In this document: piece by piece, positions 25,449-35,033 of the stretch | Position numbering within the stretch: the first letter of the stretch is position 1 | How the letters are laid out: each line of letters starts with the position of its first letter | From: Belliella calami | Lineage (GTDB): Bacteria; Bacteroidota; Bacteroidia; Cytophagales; Cyclobacteriaceae | Assembly: GCF_022549695.1 (NCBI RefSeq) | Contig: NZ_JAKZGS010000003.1 | Coordinates: 372,001-436,000, forward strand | Direction: 5' to 3' | Length of the DNA: 64,000 nucleotides | Translations under genes and position numbers: made by a program | Notes under the pieces: generated by a model | The model's database searches: none | Seen by the model: the letters and a program-made list of their open reading frames with translations, nothing else | Told to the model about the DNA's origin: nothing

Positions 25449-26543
25449 TTATTTTTTGAGTAGTGGAAGTTTTTCGACTTTTGCAGCCAAATTTTTATTT
25501 CTCACCGTTATGGCGATTTCTGTTCCAGGGGTAGCGTATTCAGTTTTGACATATCCCATGCCAATACCAATGCCCATTGATGGGGACTGGGTTCCCGAAG
25601 TCACTTCTCCGATCACTTCCCCTGAAGTATTTACGATAGGATAGTGGCCTCTAGGAATGCCTCTTTCTTGCAAAGTAAATCCGACAAGTTTTTTGTCCAC
25701 TCCAGCTTCTTTCTGTTTCTTTAGATTTTCGCTGTTGATGAAATCTTTGGTGAATTTTGTAATCCAACCAAGACCCGCTTCAAGTGGAGATGTTTCGTCA
25801 TTGATATCATTTCCATAAAGACAATAGCCCATCTCAAGTCTCAAAGTATCTCTGGCACCAAGTCCAATTGGTTTGATATTCAGACCCTTTCCTGCTTCAA
25901 ATACTGCCTTCCAAACCTTTTCTGCATCTTCATTTTTGACATAAATCTCAAATCCTCCTGCACCAGTATAGCCAGTGCCTGAGATGATTACATCTTGCAC
26001 ACCTGCAAATTCACCAACTGTAAAGTGATAGAATTTCACTTCCGAAAGATTGACTGGAGTGAGTGATTGAACAGCTTCTATAGCTTTTGGGCCTTGTATG
26101 GCAAAAAGTGAAAGGGTATCGGAAATATTTTCCAATTCAGCTTCCATGGTGTTATGCTGATTGATCCATGCCCAGTCTTTTTCGATGTTTGAAGCATTTA
26201 CTACCAGCATGTATTTTTCTTCTTCAAATTTGTAAACAATCAAATCGTCCACAATACCTCCCTTTTCATTTGGGAAACAAGAATATTGAGCTTGTCCGAT
26301 TATCAATTTACTGGCATCATTTGAAGTTACTTTTTGGATCAAATCTAGCGCTTTTGGTCCTGTGACCATAAATTCACCCATGTGGGAAACATCAAAAACA
26401 CCTACCCCTTCACGGACTGTCTTATGCTCTTCGATATCCGAAGAATAACGTACGGGCATATTATAACCTGCAAAAGGGACCATTTTTCCTCCAAGAGCTA
26501 CGTGGAGGTCATTAAGTTGGATTTTTTTGATATTATCTTCCAT
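25449..26543 (-). CDS. gcvT: Glycine cleavage system T protein (aminomethyltransferase)
   Basis: Transfers the methylene group from H-protein-bound aminomethyl to tetrahydrofolate. The 364-residue protein has the folate-binding domain motifs: [18 protein letters not shown] near residue 45, the Asp in [35 protein letters not shown] and [10 protein letters not shown], plus the C-terminal barrel ([29 protein letters not shown]). Length is normal. The other gcv genes are not in this window. A good Bacteroidota promoter lies 23 bases upstream. Confidence 0.95.
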   Translation of the reverse strand: MEDNIKKIQLNDLHVALGGKMVPFAGYNMPVRYSSDIEEHKTVREGVGVFDVSHMGEFMVTGPKALDLIQKVTSNDASKLIIGQAQYSCFPNEKGGIVDDLIVYKFEEEKYMLVVNASNIEKDWAWINQHNTMEAELENISDTLSLFAIQGPKAIEAVQSLTPVNLSEVKFYHFTVGEFAGVQDVIISGTGYTGAGGFEIYVKNEDAEKVWKAVFEAGKGLNIKPIGLGARDTLRLEMGYCLYGNDINDETSPLEAGLGWITKFTKDFINSENLKKQKEAGVDKKLVGFTLQERGIPRGHYPIVNTSGEVIGEVTSGTQSPSMGIGIGMGYVKTEYATPGTEIAITVRNKNLAAKVEKLPLLKK

Positions 26544-26565
26544 AAGGGTTTATTTCTTGAGGAGG

Positions 26566-26594
26566 CAAAGGTAATCCATAAACATGGATTACAA
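26566..26594 (-). promoter_or_regulatory. Bacteroidota-type promoter of gcvT
   Basis: On the minus strand TTG (26594-26592) is followed after 18 bases by TACCTTTG (26573-26566), matching the -33 TTG / -7 TAnnTTTG pattern. The gcvT ATG is 23 bases further on. Confidence 0.65.
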
Positions 26595-27074
26595 AAAACA
26601 GAATCCTTCTTTCTTCAACATATTTTGTTTAGTTTGGAAACTCAAAACAGAACTATATGAGTATCCGCAATGATGGTCGTTGGCTCAAACGAGGTTTAAT
26701 CTCATGCTGACAACAGTCGACGGTCATCCGACAACAGCGGATTTAAACTTCAAACAATATTTTAAATGGCTCTAGTATAAAAAGGGATATCCAATTAAAC
26801 GAAGAATCAAAACCTGAAACTAGACACTAATGTGTAAACTAAATTCAGGCAAGATCATCTTTGTCACGTCCAGAAAATACTTGACACTTTTTTCTATTGA
26901 TTTCTCTACATTTCCGATAGCTATTCAATTGCCCTGTCAGGGCAAAAGTGACTTAGACATTTACCATTGCATTGGGTTTCAACCCAATGTTATTGTCGGT
27001 TGCCCTTACAGGGCATATTTTCATTTCTTTGTCAAACTTCGTCTTGCGTCTCATATCTTGTGTCTTATTTCTTT
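26595..27074. other. Intergenic region with two kinds of dispersed repeats
   Basis: No convincing gene. At 26658-26672 is the 15-base sequence TGAGTATCCGCAATG, which recurs inverted at 56.2 kb. From about 26931 to 27017 is a three-hairpin array resembling half of the REP elements at 34-44 kb (separate entry). Short frames here lack any protein-like feature. Confidence 0.5.
26931..27017. repeat. REP-like triple palindrome, divergent copy
   Basis: Three palindromes in the order TTGCCCTGTCAGGGCAA, CATTGGGTTTCAACCCAATG followed by TTA, and TTGCCCTTACAGGGCA. The middle one mirrors the CCGTGGGTTGAAACCCACGG-GTTA hairpin of the composite elements near the RAYT gene, with changed stem bases. It sits just downstream of sbcC. 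Confidence 0.6.
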
Positions 27075-30000
27075 TCAAAAAGAATATCTTACCTGACTGC
27101 CTTTCTCTGCATCCAACTCAATTTTTGCATAGACTTCGATCTCTTGTTGGAGCTCTTCGACGTGGGAGATGATGCCAACAACTCTGTTTTCGTGACGTAA
27201 GGCTTTGAGGGTTTCGAAGACTACTCTGAGGGAATTCCTATCCAAAGCGCCAAAGCCCTCATCCAAGAAGAAGAAACTTTGATCTGCTTCGTTGAGAGAT
27301 TTGACTTTCTCAGCCAAAGCCAAAGCGAGACACAATGACGCTTGGAAAGTCTGACCGCCGGAAAGGGTTTTGAGGAGCCTTTTTTTGCCACCATTGAGAT
27401 AATCAATAACCCAGAAAGTGTTGTTGTCATCAATTTCCAAACTCAGGCTGTTTTTGGTGAGTTTGTTGAATCTGATATTGGCAGTATTGCAGAGTTCCTT
27501 GAGATAGATCGAACTCACGTATTTTACAAATCCACTGCCTTTGAAGAGCTTTTCTAGTTCTCGCAGATTGCTTTCCCTGTTTTCCAACTTTCCATAGGTT
27601 TGCTGAATCCGTTTTTTTTCTTCAAGCTTTTCTACACTTTCTTTGATCTCTCGGTCTAAGAGTGTGAACTCCTTTTTGATGGCATCCAGTGCTTTTGTTT
27701 TTGAATCCAAAGTGTTTTTCAATTCTTCGAATGATTCTTGGTTGAAATCACTGATGCCTTCTGTTTTTTGGATTTCTTCTATCCGAGTTTCTACCAAATG
27801 AACCCTCTGTTCAAAATTTCTAATCTCAATCTCAACTTTGTCTGCATCTAGTCTGTGGTGGAAAAGCTCAAATAATTTCTCCTCATCTTCAAAGCCATGT
27901 TCATTTTTGAGTTGGGAAAATAGTGCTTTGAGTTCTTGAATCTTATTCTCAGCTTCCTTGAGGGATTTTTTTGAGTTTTCTAGATTAGCTAAATTAGTAG
28001 CTTGCTTAGCCCGAATTTCAACCAACACTTTTTGGATACCATTTAGAAGGTCAGCTGTTTTGTCAATATCCATTTGGACCTTTTGGATAGTAAGGAGGAT
28101 ACTTGCCGCATCTTTTTCGAAAAAGGCTTGGCAAAACCCCAAGTCCTTAATGTCATTTCTTTTTGAGTTTTGAAGGGAGTGAAGTGTCAGTAGTCCTTGC
28201 TTTAGCTCTTGGTATTGTTGGTCATCTGCTTCGAGCTTGACTTTCTCTTCTTGCCAGTTTTTTCTCCAACTTTTAAGCTGTTTGTTCTGACTGTTACGTT
28301 TTTCGATTTCGTTTTCAGTGTTTTGGAGAAAAGACCTTACAGCTTGGATATCATCAAGCTTTTGTTGCTTAAGACTTTGCTCCAAGTCTTTGATTTGATT
28401 TTCAAAACTTTGAAGATCAGATTTTTTTGATTGAAGTTGTTGCTCGAAAGTTTCTTTTTTGAAATTGGATTCTACCAGTTTTTGAGAAAGGGTCATAACT
28501 TCCTCTAAATGGTTTTTGGTCTTTTCTATTTCGAATTCTATTTGAGAAAAATAATGGTCTTCAGCATCATCGCTGAGTGGATTTGGGTGGCTCAAAGATC
28601 CACATAGAGGACATGGATTACCATCTTCCAAAAGGTGAATATGTGCATTAAGTCCTTTCTTTTGAGTCAGTTTGTTTCTTTCTATTTCAAGGTCTTTGAT
28701 CTTATTTTTCAGAGTCGCCATCCACGAATCGAATGTGGATTCTTGGGGAGGGATTTTTTCTTTGATTGAATCAATGACATTTTGGAGACTCTTTACAGAA
28801 GTTTCCAGATCTTCGATTTGCGCATTTGAGTCTTTTTTGGATTTTGTCCACGTTTCCCAGTCTTTTACGGCACTTTTGAGTTCAGCAAGCTGATTGCTAT
28901 CTGGGATCTGATTTTTGTCCAGTTCTTCTTCCAGAGAATTTATTTTAGCTTCTAGCGCTAGTTGAGCAGATTTTTTTGTCTCAAGTGTAGGCTCTATTAC
29001 TTCAATTTTCTTTTCAGATTCCTTGATCTTTTGTTGGATTTCTTGGATTTCTTTGACTTTTTCCAAGTCTCTGATCTTGGATTCTCTTTCTGATTTTTTG
29101 TTTGCTTTTTCTTTTAAGTCAGCTTCTTCCAGTTCTTTTTGTTTGATTTCCTGAATATAGTTTTCCCTGAATCGCTCACAATCAATTAGGCTCACTTTGT
29201 GTTTTTCGATTTCTTTGTTTTTCTCTTCGATTTGATCCCAGACAGGTTTGAGATAAGTTTTTGCTTTGAGAAAATCCTTGTAGATTGTTTTTTTCTCTTC
29301 GATTTCAGGTTTTTTGGCTTCCAAATCACTATATTCTCTTTGGAACTTTTGTAAGGAAAGGAATAGCGTTTGGATTTGTTCTTGTTTTTTGAAAGTGGTA
29401 TCGGCTATTTGAAATTCTTTTTCCAAAACACCTGCCTGATCAGCTATGCGTTTGATTTCTTTTTCTTTTTCTTCCAAAAGCTCATCTGTGTAGCCTTCCA
29501 AAATATCCAAATGTGTTTTTTGAATTGTCTTTTCATGCATGACATTTTTCAGAAGACTGCTAGTTTTATGACTTAGGTCAAACCTTTCCAGTCCAAACAA
29601 TTCCTTCATCATCTCAGCTCTAGGACCAGGAGTAAGGTCAATAAATTCCTTGAATTTACCCTGCGGAATGATCACAGTCTGCTTGAAATGCTCCTTTTTC
29701 ATTCCCAAAATTTCTTCCCCACGAATAGTAAGGGGCTCGAGATCTGAATCAGTTTTGAGATAAAAAGTATGTTCGGCTGGCTTGACATCATCAAACTTCT
29801 TGGGATTTCGTTTGGCACTGTATCTTGCGATGTAGGTGCTCCTGTTGTTTTTCCCTGCTTTGAATTCAAAATTGATCAATAAACTCTCGCTTTGAAGATT
29901 GACCATACTGTTTTTTTCACCTCGATCCGAAAGCCGCTCAGTGCTTCCATAGAGAGCAAGTAACACAGCTTCCAAAATCGATGATTTTCCACTTCCTACA

Positions 30001-30107
30001 GCTCCAAAAATCCCAAACAAACCCGCAGCGGTCAGTTGGTCAAATTCTATTGTTTGCTTTTCTTTATAAGAGTAAAGTCCTTGTATTTCCAGTTTGATAG
30101 GGATCAT
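27075..30107 (-). CDS. sbcC: Exonuclease SbcC (Rad50-like ATPase)
   Basis: Large subunit of the SbcCD nuclease complex that opens hairpins and processes DNA ends. The 1010-residue SMC-like protein has Walker A in FGAVGSGKSSILEAVLLALYG near residue 40, two long coiled coils separated by a zinc hook CPLC near residue 500, an ABC signature LSGGQTFQASLCLALALAE and Walker B FFFLDEGFGALD at the C-terminus. Its ATG overlaps the sbcD stop by four bases. Palindrome-rich REP arrays lie within 10 kb, and SbcCD acts on such hairpins, though that link is only inference. Confidence 0.95.
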   Translation of the reverse strand: MIPIKLEIQGLYSYKEKQTIEFDQLTAAGLFGIFGAVGSGKSSILEAVLLALYGSTERLSDRGEKNSMVNLQSESLLINFEFKAGKNNRSTYIARYSAKRNPKKFDDVKPAEHTFYLKTDSDLEPLTIRGEEILGMKKEHFKQTVIIPQGKFKEFIDLTPGPRAEMMKELFGLERFDLSHKTSSLLKNVMHEKTIQKTHLDILEGYTDELLEEKEKEIKRIADQAGVLEKEFQIADTTFKKQEQIQTLFLSLQKFQREYSDLEAKKPEIEEKKTIYKDFLKAKTYLKPVWDQIEEKNKEIEKHKVSLIDCERFRENYIQEIKQKELEEADLKEKANKKSERESKIRDLEKVKEIQEIQQKIKESEKKIEVIEPTLETKKSAQLALEAKINSLEEELDKNQIPDSNQLAELKSAVKDWETWTKSKKDSNAQIEDLETSVKSLQNVIDSIKEKIPPQESTFDSWMATLKNKIKDLEIERNKLTQKKGLNAHIHLLEDGNPCPLCGSLSHPNPLSDDAEDHYFSQIEFEIEKTKNHLEEVMTLSQKLVESNFKKETFEQQLQSKKSDLQSFENQIKDLEQSLKQQKLDDIQAVRSFLQNTENEIEKRNSQNKQLKSWRKNWQEEKVKLEADDQQYQELKQGLLTLHSLQNSKRNDIKDLGFCQAFFEKDAASILLTIQKVQMDIDKTADLLNGIQKVLVEIRAKQATNLANLENSKKSLKEAENKIQELKALFSQLKNEHGFEDEEKLFELFHHRLDADKVEIEIRNFEQRVHLVETRIEEIQKTEGISDFNQESFEELKNTLDSKTKALDAIKKEFTLLDREIKESVEKLEEKKRIQQTYGKLENRESNLRELEKLFKGSGFVKYVSSIYLKELCNTANIRFNKLTKNSLSLEIDDNNTFWVIDYLNGGKKRLLKTLSGGQTFQASLCLALALAEKVKSLNEADQSFFFLDEGFGALDRNSLRVVFETLKALRHENRVVGIISHVEELQQEIEVYAKIELDAEKGSQVRYSF

Positions 30108-31333
30108 AAATCTTCGTTTTGGCTGATTACTTCCTTAAAAATGTCTATTAGTTCAGTGTTGGGTTCCTGACCTTTTTCACTTTTGTAATACATGTTGAAA
30201 AGTGACACCATATCTTTGCCAAGGTCTTCGACTTTTAGGCTGAGACTTTCTTGGCCTTTGGGGTTGAGAATTTCGGGGATCAGGTTCACAATGCCATCGT
30301 GAGCTTTCATGATGGCTTTTCGCGTAGCAGCATCGATCGCATGCTCCGTGGCAAAGGTGATTTCCACAAAGCAATATGGGTTTTCTTCAAGCCAAAATAA
30401 AGTATCTGCAAGATTTTCAAATCGCTTTCTGAACAAAGGACGCCCTTCTTTGAGTGTAATTGCTTCATAGTCCACATCTTTGTTAGGTTCTGCTTGGATG
30501 ATTACGACCTTTTTTTCTTGATCAGCTTCGCTAAATGAATAGGCAAGTGGAGAGCTTGAATATACTGCCGGAACAGGGGATTTGCTTACGGCGTGGTATC
30601 TGTGCAAATGACCAAGGGCAGCATATTGGATTTCAGAGGGTATGTTTGAAGTGTAAAGGGCCTGTGCTCCCCCGACATGCAAAATTGGGCGTTCACTTTC
30701 AGGCTCAGGTTCTGGTTTTTCACCTTCTTTGACAAAGAAAAAGTGTCCGGTAAATAGGTTTATTCCATTTTGGTCACAGTACTTGTCAGCTAAAGTTTGC
30801 CACTTGTTAGCAAGGATATTTCGCATTTCATTTTCCCGATCTTCTTCACCTAGATAGGTCTTGAGTAAAACTTCATTGGCATAGGGTGCTAGGATGATTC
30901 GGATAGGTTCGCTGTGTTGTGGAAGTTTGATTTCGACAAATCCTGATTCCGAATTCAAGACTTCTATTCCATTTTCCAATTTACCAACAGGAATGATAGA
31001 GTCATACCTGCTATAGAAAAAGATGCCCATTTCCCGAGCAAGTGGATCTGGTGCTTCGACGAATTGGGTGCTGTCATGATTTCCAGAGATGGCGATGATC
31101 GGTCTTTCTCCATTTTTGGATAGTTTTCTCAGTGTTTTGTAGAGTAATTCCACCGCTTCATGGCTGGGATTGAAGCTGTCAAAAATATCACCAGCTAGCA
31201 GAACAAGGTCAACTTGCTGTTCATCTGCGATTTGGATGATTTCTTCTAGGGCGAGTTTTTGTTCTTCCATTCTGGAGAAGTCCTGTATTCTTTTGCCTAG
31301 GTGCCAATCTGCTGTGTGTAGGATTTTGATCAT
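30104..31333 (-). CDS. sbcD: Exonuclease SbcD (Mre11-like nuclease)
   Basis: Metal-dependent nuclease subunit of SbcCD. The 409-residue protein has the calcineurin-type phosphoesterase motifs: ADWHLGKRIQ (D, H), LAGDIFDSFNP (GD), ISGNHDS (GNHD), TGHFFF and ALGHLHRYH (GHxH), followed by the capping domain. It overlaps sbcC by ATGA. A diverged copy of its first 25 codons and of its promoter region lies at 33493-33610, with three accessory genes in between. Confidence 0.95.
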   Translation of the reverse strand: MIKILHTADWHLGKRIQDFSRMEEQKLALEEIIQIADEQQVDLVLLAGDIFDSFNPSHEAVELLYKTLRKLSKNGERPIIAISGNHDSTQFVEAPDPLAREMGIFFYSRYDSIIPVGKLENGIEVLNSESGFVEIKLPQHSEPIRIILAPYANEVLLKTYLGEEDRENEMRNILANKWQTLADKYCDQNGINLFTGHFFFVKEGEKPEPEPESERPILHVGGAQALYTSNIPSEIQYAALGHLHRYHAVSKSPVPAVYSSSPLAYSFSEADQEKKVVIIQAEPNKDVDYEAITLKEGRPLFRKRFENLADTLFWLEENPYCFVEITFATEHAIDAATRKAIMKAHDGIVNLIPEILNPKGQESLSLKVEDLGKDMVSLFNMYYKSEKGQEPNTELIDIFKEVISQNEDL

Positions 31334-31573
31334 AGCTGAAAAGTATTCTGTAGATTTTTATGAAAATATTCTAAATCTATTCGTAATTGAATTTAAAGTT
31401 ATCAGCTTGGTGCTTCTCTTCCAAGTACAATTTTATTAATTGACTGTAGCTGACAAGAATTCTATTCTGTCTCAGGCATACAGGTATGGCTAGGGCTTAA
31501 ATTAGGGGTGATTTGTCTCGTTATAAATAATCAAAAGCAATTGGAAAAAATGATATGTTAACAGTTTTTTGAA

Positions 31574-32356
31574 CTAAAGTTTATATGCCAATCTAAATCC
31601 AGTCATAATTGCTCGCAGATTAACTTGATCGGGAACTATTAAAGTTGTTGAGCCACCAGGTACAACTCTTTTGTACATGATATAGTCAAAATCCGCAAAA
31701 CGATATGAAAGGTTAAATCCTAAATCAAACTTCTTTGATAACGATATACTTGTCAATAAACCACTCTCAAGATATAGACTGTTTGATTTTGGTCTATCTC
31801 TGTCATGAATAAGTGTAGTCCCTGGTGAATTAATACTCTCTAAAATGTAAAATGGAAATGTTAATCGAGAAAATCCTATTTTTTGAAATGGGCGAAATTC
31901 AACTGATTTGGCTAAAATAAATCTGTAACCAATTAGATAAGCTAAGTTTTGTACCTCATATTTTTCGTGAAAATTAACCTCCATAGGGAATTGATTACTG
32001 CCGAAGTATTTATTTGCTGATTCTATCCTGATAGCATTTGAAGATTGTCCGAAGGATAAACCATGTTCCCAGAACCTTCCTGCGAGAAAGTTGATCTCTA
32101 AATTTATATCACCTCCTCGTTTGGCATGTCCATGATTTTCTTTTGAAAAAAAACCAATATCATATTGTTGATCACTTCCTTTTTCAAAAACAGTTTGTTC
32201 AAAGCCTGCAGTTGATGTAGAAGCAAACTTTCCAACGGGTATAAGTACACCACCACCGATTGAAATTTCAAATCTACCTATATTGGTTTTGTTGTTTTGT
32301 GCCAATATATTGTTTGAAAATAAAATAAAGAATATAAAAATGATTAATCTAGCCAT
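31574..32356 (-). CDS. Outer-membrane beta-barrel-like protein, duplicate copy 1
   Basis: A 260-residue protein with a signal peptide (MARLIIFIFFILFSNNILA, then Q) and alternating hydrophobic strands with a final aromatic/basic end (GFRLAYKL), typical of an outer-membrane beta-barrel. No named family recognised. It is nearly identical to the protein encoded at 32375-33157; the visible differences are near the mature N-terminus (NNKTNIGRF versus KNKTNAGRF). The start context AATAATCCATGG is included in the duplicated unit. Expression is probably driven from the small ORF upstream of copy 2. Confidence 0.65.
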   Translation of the reverse strand: MARLIIFIFFILFSNNILAQNNKTNIGRFEISIGGGVLIPVGKFASTSTAGFEQTVFEKGSDQQYDIGFFSKENHGHAKRGGDINLEINFLAGRFWEHGLSFGQSSNAIRIESANKYFGSNQFPMEVNFHEKYEVQNLAYLIGYRFILAKSVEFRPFQKIGFSRLTFPFYILESINSPGTTLIHDRDRPKSNSLYLESGLLTSISLSKKFDLGFNLSYRFADFDYIMYKRVVPGGSTTLIVPDQVNLRAIMTGFRLAYKL

Positions 32357-33176
32357 GGATTATTTCTTGTCAGCTTAAAGTTTATATGCCAGTCTAAATC
32401 CAGTCATAATTGCTCGCAGATTAACTTGATCGGGAACTATTAAAGTTGTTGAGCCACCAGGTACAACTCTTTTGTACATGATATAGTCAAAATCCGCAAA
32501 ACGATATGAAAGGTTAAATCCTAAATCAAACTTCTTTGATAACGATATACTTGTCAATAAACCACTCTCAAGATATAGACTGTTTGATTTTGGTCTATCT
32601 CTGTCATGAATAAGTGTAGTCCCTGGTGAATTAATACTCTCTAAAATGTAAAATGGAAATGTTAATCGAGAAAATCCTATTTTTTGAAATGGGCGAAATT
32701 CAACTGATTTGGCTAAAATAAATCTGTAACCAATTAGATAAGCTAAGTTTTGTACCTCATATTTTTCGTGAAAATTAACCTCCATAGGGAATTGATTACT
32801 GCCGAAGTATTTATTTGCTGATTCTATCCTGATAGCATTTGAAGATTGTCCGAAGGATAAACCATGTTCCCAGAACCTTCCTGCGAGAAAGTTGATCTCT
32901 AAATTTATATCACCTCCTCGTTTGGCATGTCCATGATTTTCTTTTGAAAAAAAACCAATATCATATTGTTGATCACTTCCTTTTTCAAAAACAGTTTGTT
33001 CAAAGCCTGCAGTTGATGTAGAAGCAAACTTCCCAACGGGTATAAGTACACCACCACCGATTGAAATTTCAAATCTTCCTGCATTAGTTTTGTTCTTTTG
33101 TGCCAATATATTGTTTGAAAATAAAATAAAGAATATAAAAATGATTAATCTAGCCATGGATTATTTCTTTAAGATG
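31576..33176 (-). repeat. 801-bp tandem duplication
   Basis: The unit from AAAGTTTATATGCC to the start context of the barrel gene (about 31577-32375) is repeated at about 32376-33175 with a period of 801 bases. Only a few base differences are visible over the whole length, indicating a very recent duplication or ongoing gene conversion. Confidence 0.9.
32375..33157 (-). CDS. Outer-membrane beta-barrel-like protein, duplicate copy 2
   Basis: Same 260-residue protein as the neighbouring copy 1, with signal peptide and barrel-like strands (GGGVLIPVGKFASTS, FDLGFNLSYRFADFDYIMY). This copy follows a 74-residue secreted ORF with only three bases between stop and start (TAATCCATG), so the two are surely co-translated. 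That pairing is the probable ancestral arrangement, with copy 1 added by tandem duplication. No function is known; the position between the two sbcD 5' ends suggests an inserted segment. Confidence 0.65.
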   Translation of the reverse strand: MARLIIFIFFILFSNNILAQKNKTNAGRFEISIGGGVLIPVGKFASTSTAGFEQTVFEKGSDQQYDIGFFSKENHGHAKRGGDINLEINFLAGRFWEHGLSFGQSSNAIRIESANKYFGSNQFPMEVNFHEKYEVQNLAYLIGYRFILAKSVEFRPFQKIGFSRLTFPFYILESINSPGTTLIHDRDRPKSNSLYLESGLLTSISLSKKFDLGFNLSYRFADFDYIMYKRVVPGGSTTLIVPDQVNLRAIMTGFRLAYKL

Positions 33177-33385
33177 ACTCTTTGTTCGTTTTCCATCATT
33201 GCTTTTGTAAAACCATGACAGTTGTAGGTTGCTTGGGTGTGGCAATCTGAGAGTCTCTTGGAGCCGTATTGCACCCCAATAATCCAAAAATCATCCCCTT
33301 GGTTGGGATAGCAATAGTTGGATTGGGTGAATCCTTGAATGGAAAATAGGAAAAGCAAAATAGAAGTAATGTGTATATGTTTCAT
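33161..33385 (-). CDS. Small exported cysteine-containing protein, possibly truncated
   Basis: A 74-residue frame starting with a signal peptide (MKHIHITSILLFLFSIQGFT, then Q). The mature part has three cysteines (SNYCYPN, LSDCHTQATYNCHGF). The block TYNCHGF resembles the start of a catalytic NCHG-type motif of larger Bacteroidota exported proteins, after which the frame soon stops (ENEQRVILKK), so this may be the N-terminal remnant of a longer protein cut by the neighbouring rearrangement. It is directly coupled to the barrel gene. Not assigned to a family. Confidence 0.55.
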   Translation of the reverse strand: MKHIHITSILLFLFSIQGFTQSNYCYPNQGDDFWIIGVQYGSKRLSDCHTQATYNCHGFTKAMMENEQRVILKK

Positions 33386-33492
33386 AAAAAAGAAGTTAAA
33401 ATAGTTTAATGCATATATAAAAATTTAATCTCGTAAAATCAAATTTCAAGGGGATAAAAAGGAGTTATTAGTTTTTTTGCTAAATTAATATT

Positions 33493-33567
33493 TTGTTCTC
33501 CCATTCTGGAAAAATCCTGTAATCTTTTTCCTAGGTGCCAATCTGCCGTGTGTAGGATTTTGATCAT
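33493..33567 (-). pseudogene. sbcD: Remnant of the sbcD 5' end
   Basis: Read on the minus strand this encodes MIKILHTADWHLGKRL followed by QDFSRMGEQ, then runs into unrelated sequence and a stop. The intact sbcD begins with the same residues except I for L and E for G. Similarity continues upstream of the ATG (AAAAGTA..., GAAAATATTNTAAAT) to about 33610, so promoter DNA is shared too. The remaining 33386-33492 and 33611-33725 hold nothing else I can identify. Confidence 0.85.
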
Positions 33568-33725
33568 AAATCAAAAGTAAGTAGTATGATTTTCAAGAAA
33601 ATATTATAAATTCGTCAGCTTTTAAATATTAATGGAGTTTAAAGTCAGAATCTTCTTGCAACCATTGCAAACGAGGTTCTTTATAAATGACATAAATTGG
33701 CACATGATTTGCCATGCAAGCGCTT

Positions 33726-34292
33726 ATGAAAAAAGTATTTACATTCCTATTTTTTTTGCTCACAGGAGTATTTTCTGTGCAGGCACAAGTGGAAGAATTG
33801 GAGATAGAAAACAATTATACGGTAATTGATTCCACTTTTTTGATACAAGAGGGAGTAGCAAGCTACTATGGAACCCGATTTCATCTGAGAAAGACTGCAA
33901 ATGGTGAAGTTTACAATATGGAACATTTGACCGCAGCCCACAAGAATCTTCCATTCGGCACGATGCTTAGAGTCGTTAATTTGAAAAATGAAAAAGCGGT
34001 ATGGGTACGTGTCAATGATAGACTCCCTCCAAATTCCAAAAGAGTGGTTGATTTATCAAAAGGAGCGGCAAGGGAGTTGGGGATGATCAGAGATGGAGTA
34101 GTGCGTGTTAGACTAGAAGTTCCAGATCAAGAGACTATCGCATCACTGATGGAGTATTTTGATGAAAACAAACCAGATGATATCCGTCTAAGGCTCTACC
34201 CTGTTCCATTGGAAGTTACTAGGCCTTCTATAGAATTGTTGGAGATGATGATGGACTTGCCAGGAGATTTGGTTTTGTCTAGAGGGAAGTGA
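33726..34292 (+). CDS. rlpA: RlpA-like septal ring lytic transglycosylase family protein
   Basis: A 188-residue exported protein with a signal peptide ([20 protein letters not shown] then Q) and a double-psi beta-barrel domain: [71 protein letters not shown]. The catalytic Asp of the RlpA fold is in VNDR. No C-terminal SPOR domain. RlpA enzymes cleave denuded glycan strands at the septum in some bacteria; in Bacteroidota function is less clear. ATG 33726 is preferred to 33714 since it starts the signal peptide. Divergent from the sbcD remnant, beside the REP region. Confidence 0.85.
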   Translation: MKKVFTFLFFLLTGVFSVQAQVEELEIENNYTVIDSTFLIQEGVASYYGTRFHLRKTANGEVYNMEHLTAAHKNLPFGTMLRVVNLKNEKAVWVRVNDRLPPNSKRVVDLSKGAARELGMIRDGVVRVRLEVPDQETIASLMEYFDENKPDDIRLRLYPVPLEVTRPSIELLEMMMDLPGDLVLSRGK

Positions 34293-34336
34293 TTTTTTTT
34301 GCCAAACGGATTAGGTTTTAAACTATCTTTTAGCTT

Positions 34337-35033
34337 ATCGGCCGTCCCTACGGGACTTTTAGGAGCGCGTCCTTGGGTTGATCCTTGGCCGTGGGTTGAA
34401 ACCCACGGTTAATACATCGGACGTGCCTCTGGCACTTTGTGGGTATAGGAGCTTTTTGAGTCCGTGGGATGAAACCCACGGTTAGTATATCGCTCGTGCC
34501 TATGGCACTGTGAGCTGAAGAGCTACCAATGTATGTTTTTCAATATGTATCGTTGAGTTTGAATATGTCGTTAATTCCTGCTGAGCTTTGTGGAGGTGTG
34601 TCTGTGGTTTAAAACCCACGGTTAGTATGTCGTTCGTGCCTACGGCACTGTGAGCTGAAGAGCTACTAATGCATGTTTTTCAATATGTATTGTTGAGTTT
34701 GGGTATGTCGTTCATTCCTGCTGAGCTTTGTGGAGGTGTGTCTTTGGGTTAAAACCCACGGTTAGTATATCGTTCGTGCCTATGGCACTGTGAGGTTTTA
34801 AAAGGCCATCAAATCTGTGGATTGAAGTCTTTGTTTAATATATCTCGTTTGCATCTGGAACTTAAAGTTTGGAACTTTTGAATCTTACTATTGCAGTATT
34901 GAGATTGTTGAGTTTTTGGCTTTTGAAGCTGTTAAAAAGCTCCGTAGGAGCGACAGATCTATTAGCCACGGCTTTCAAGCCGTGGCGTGAAATGACAGTA
35001 TTTCCAAAAAATGCCGTAGGCATGGGCGATTTT
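34337..35033. repeat. Composite REP element A
   Basis: Begins ATCGGCCGTCCCTACGGGAC and ends ATGCCGTAGGCAT-GGGCGAT, which are inverted versions of one terminal motif. The left part has repeated pairs of CCGTGGGTTGAAACCCACGG and GTGCCTACGGCAC-type hairpins (34389, 34423, 34462, 34496 and further copies to about 34790). The right part has GCTCCGTAGGAGC (34939), CCACGGCTTTCAAGCCGTGG (34966) and ATGCCGTAGGCAT (35011). The element end overlaps the RAYT stop codon. Confidence 0.85.

Noticed and set aside
26830-27200. Short plus-strand frames between gcvT and sbcC
   Set aside because: They span REP-like hairpins and antisense sbcC sequence; no start context or conserved motif.
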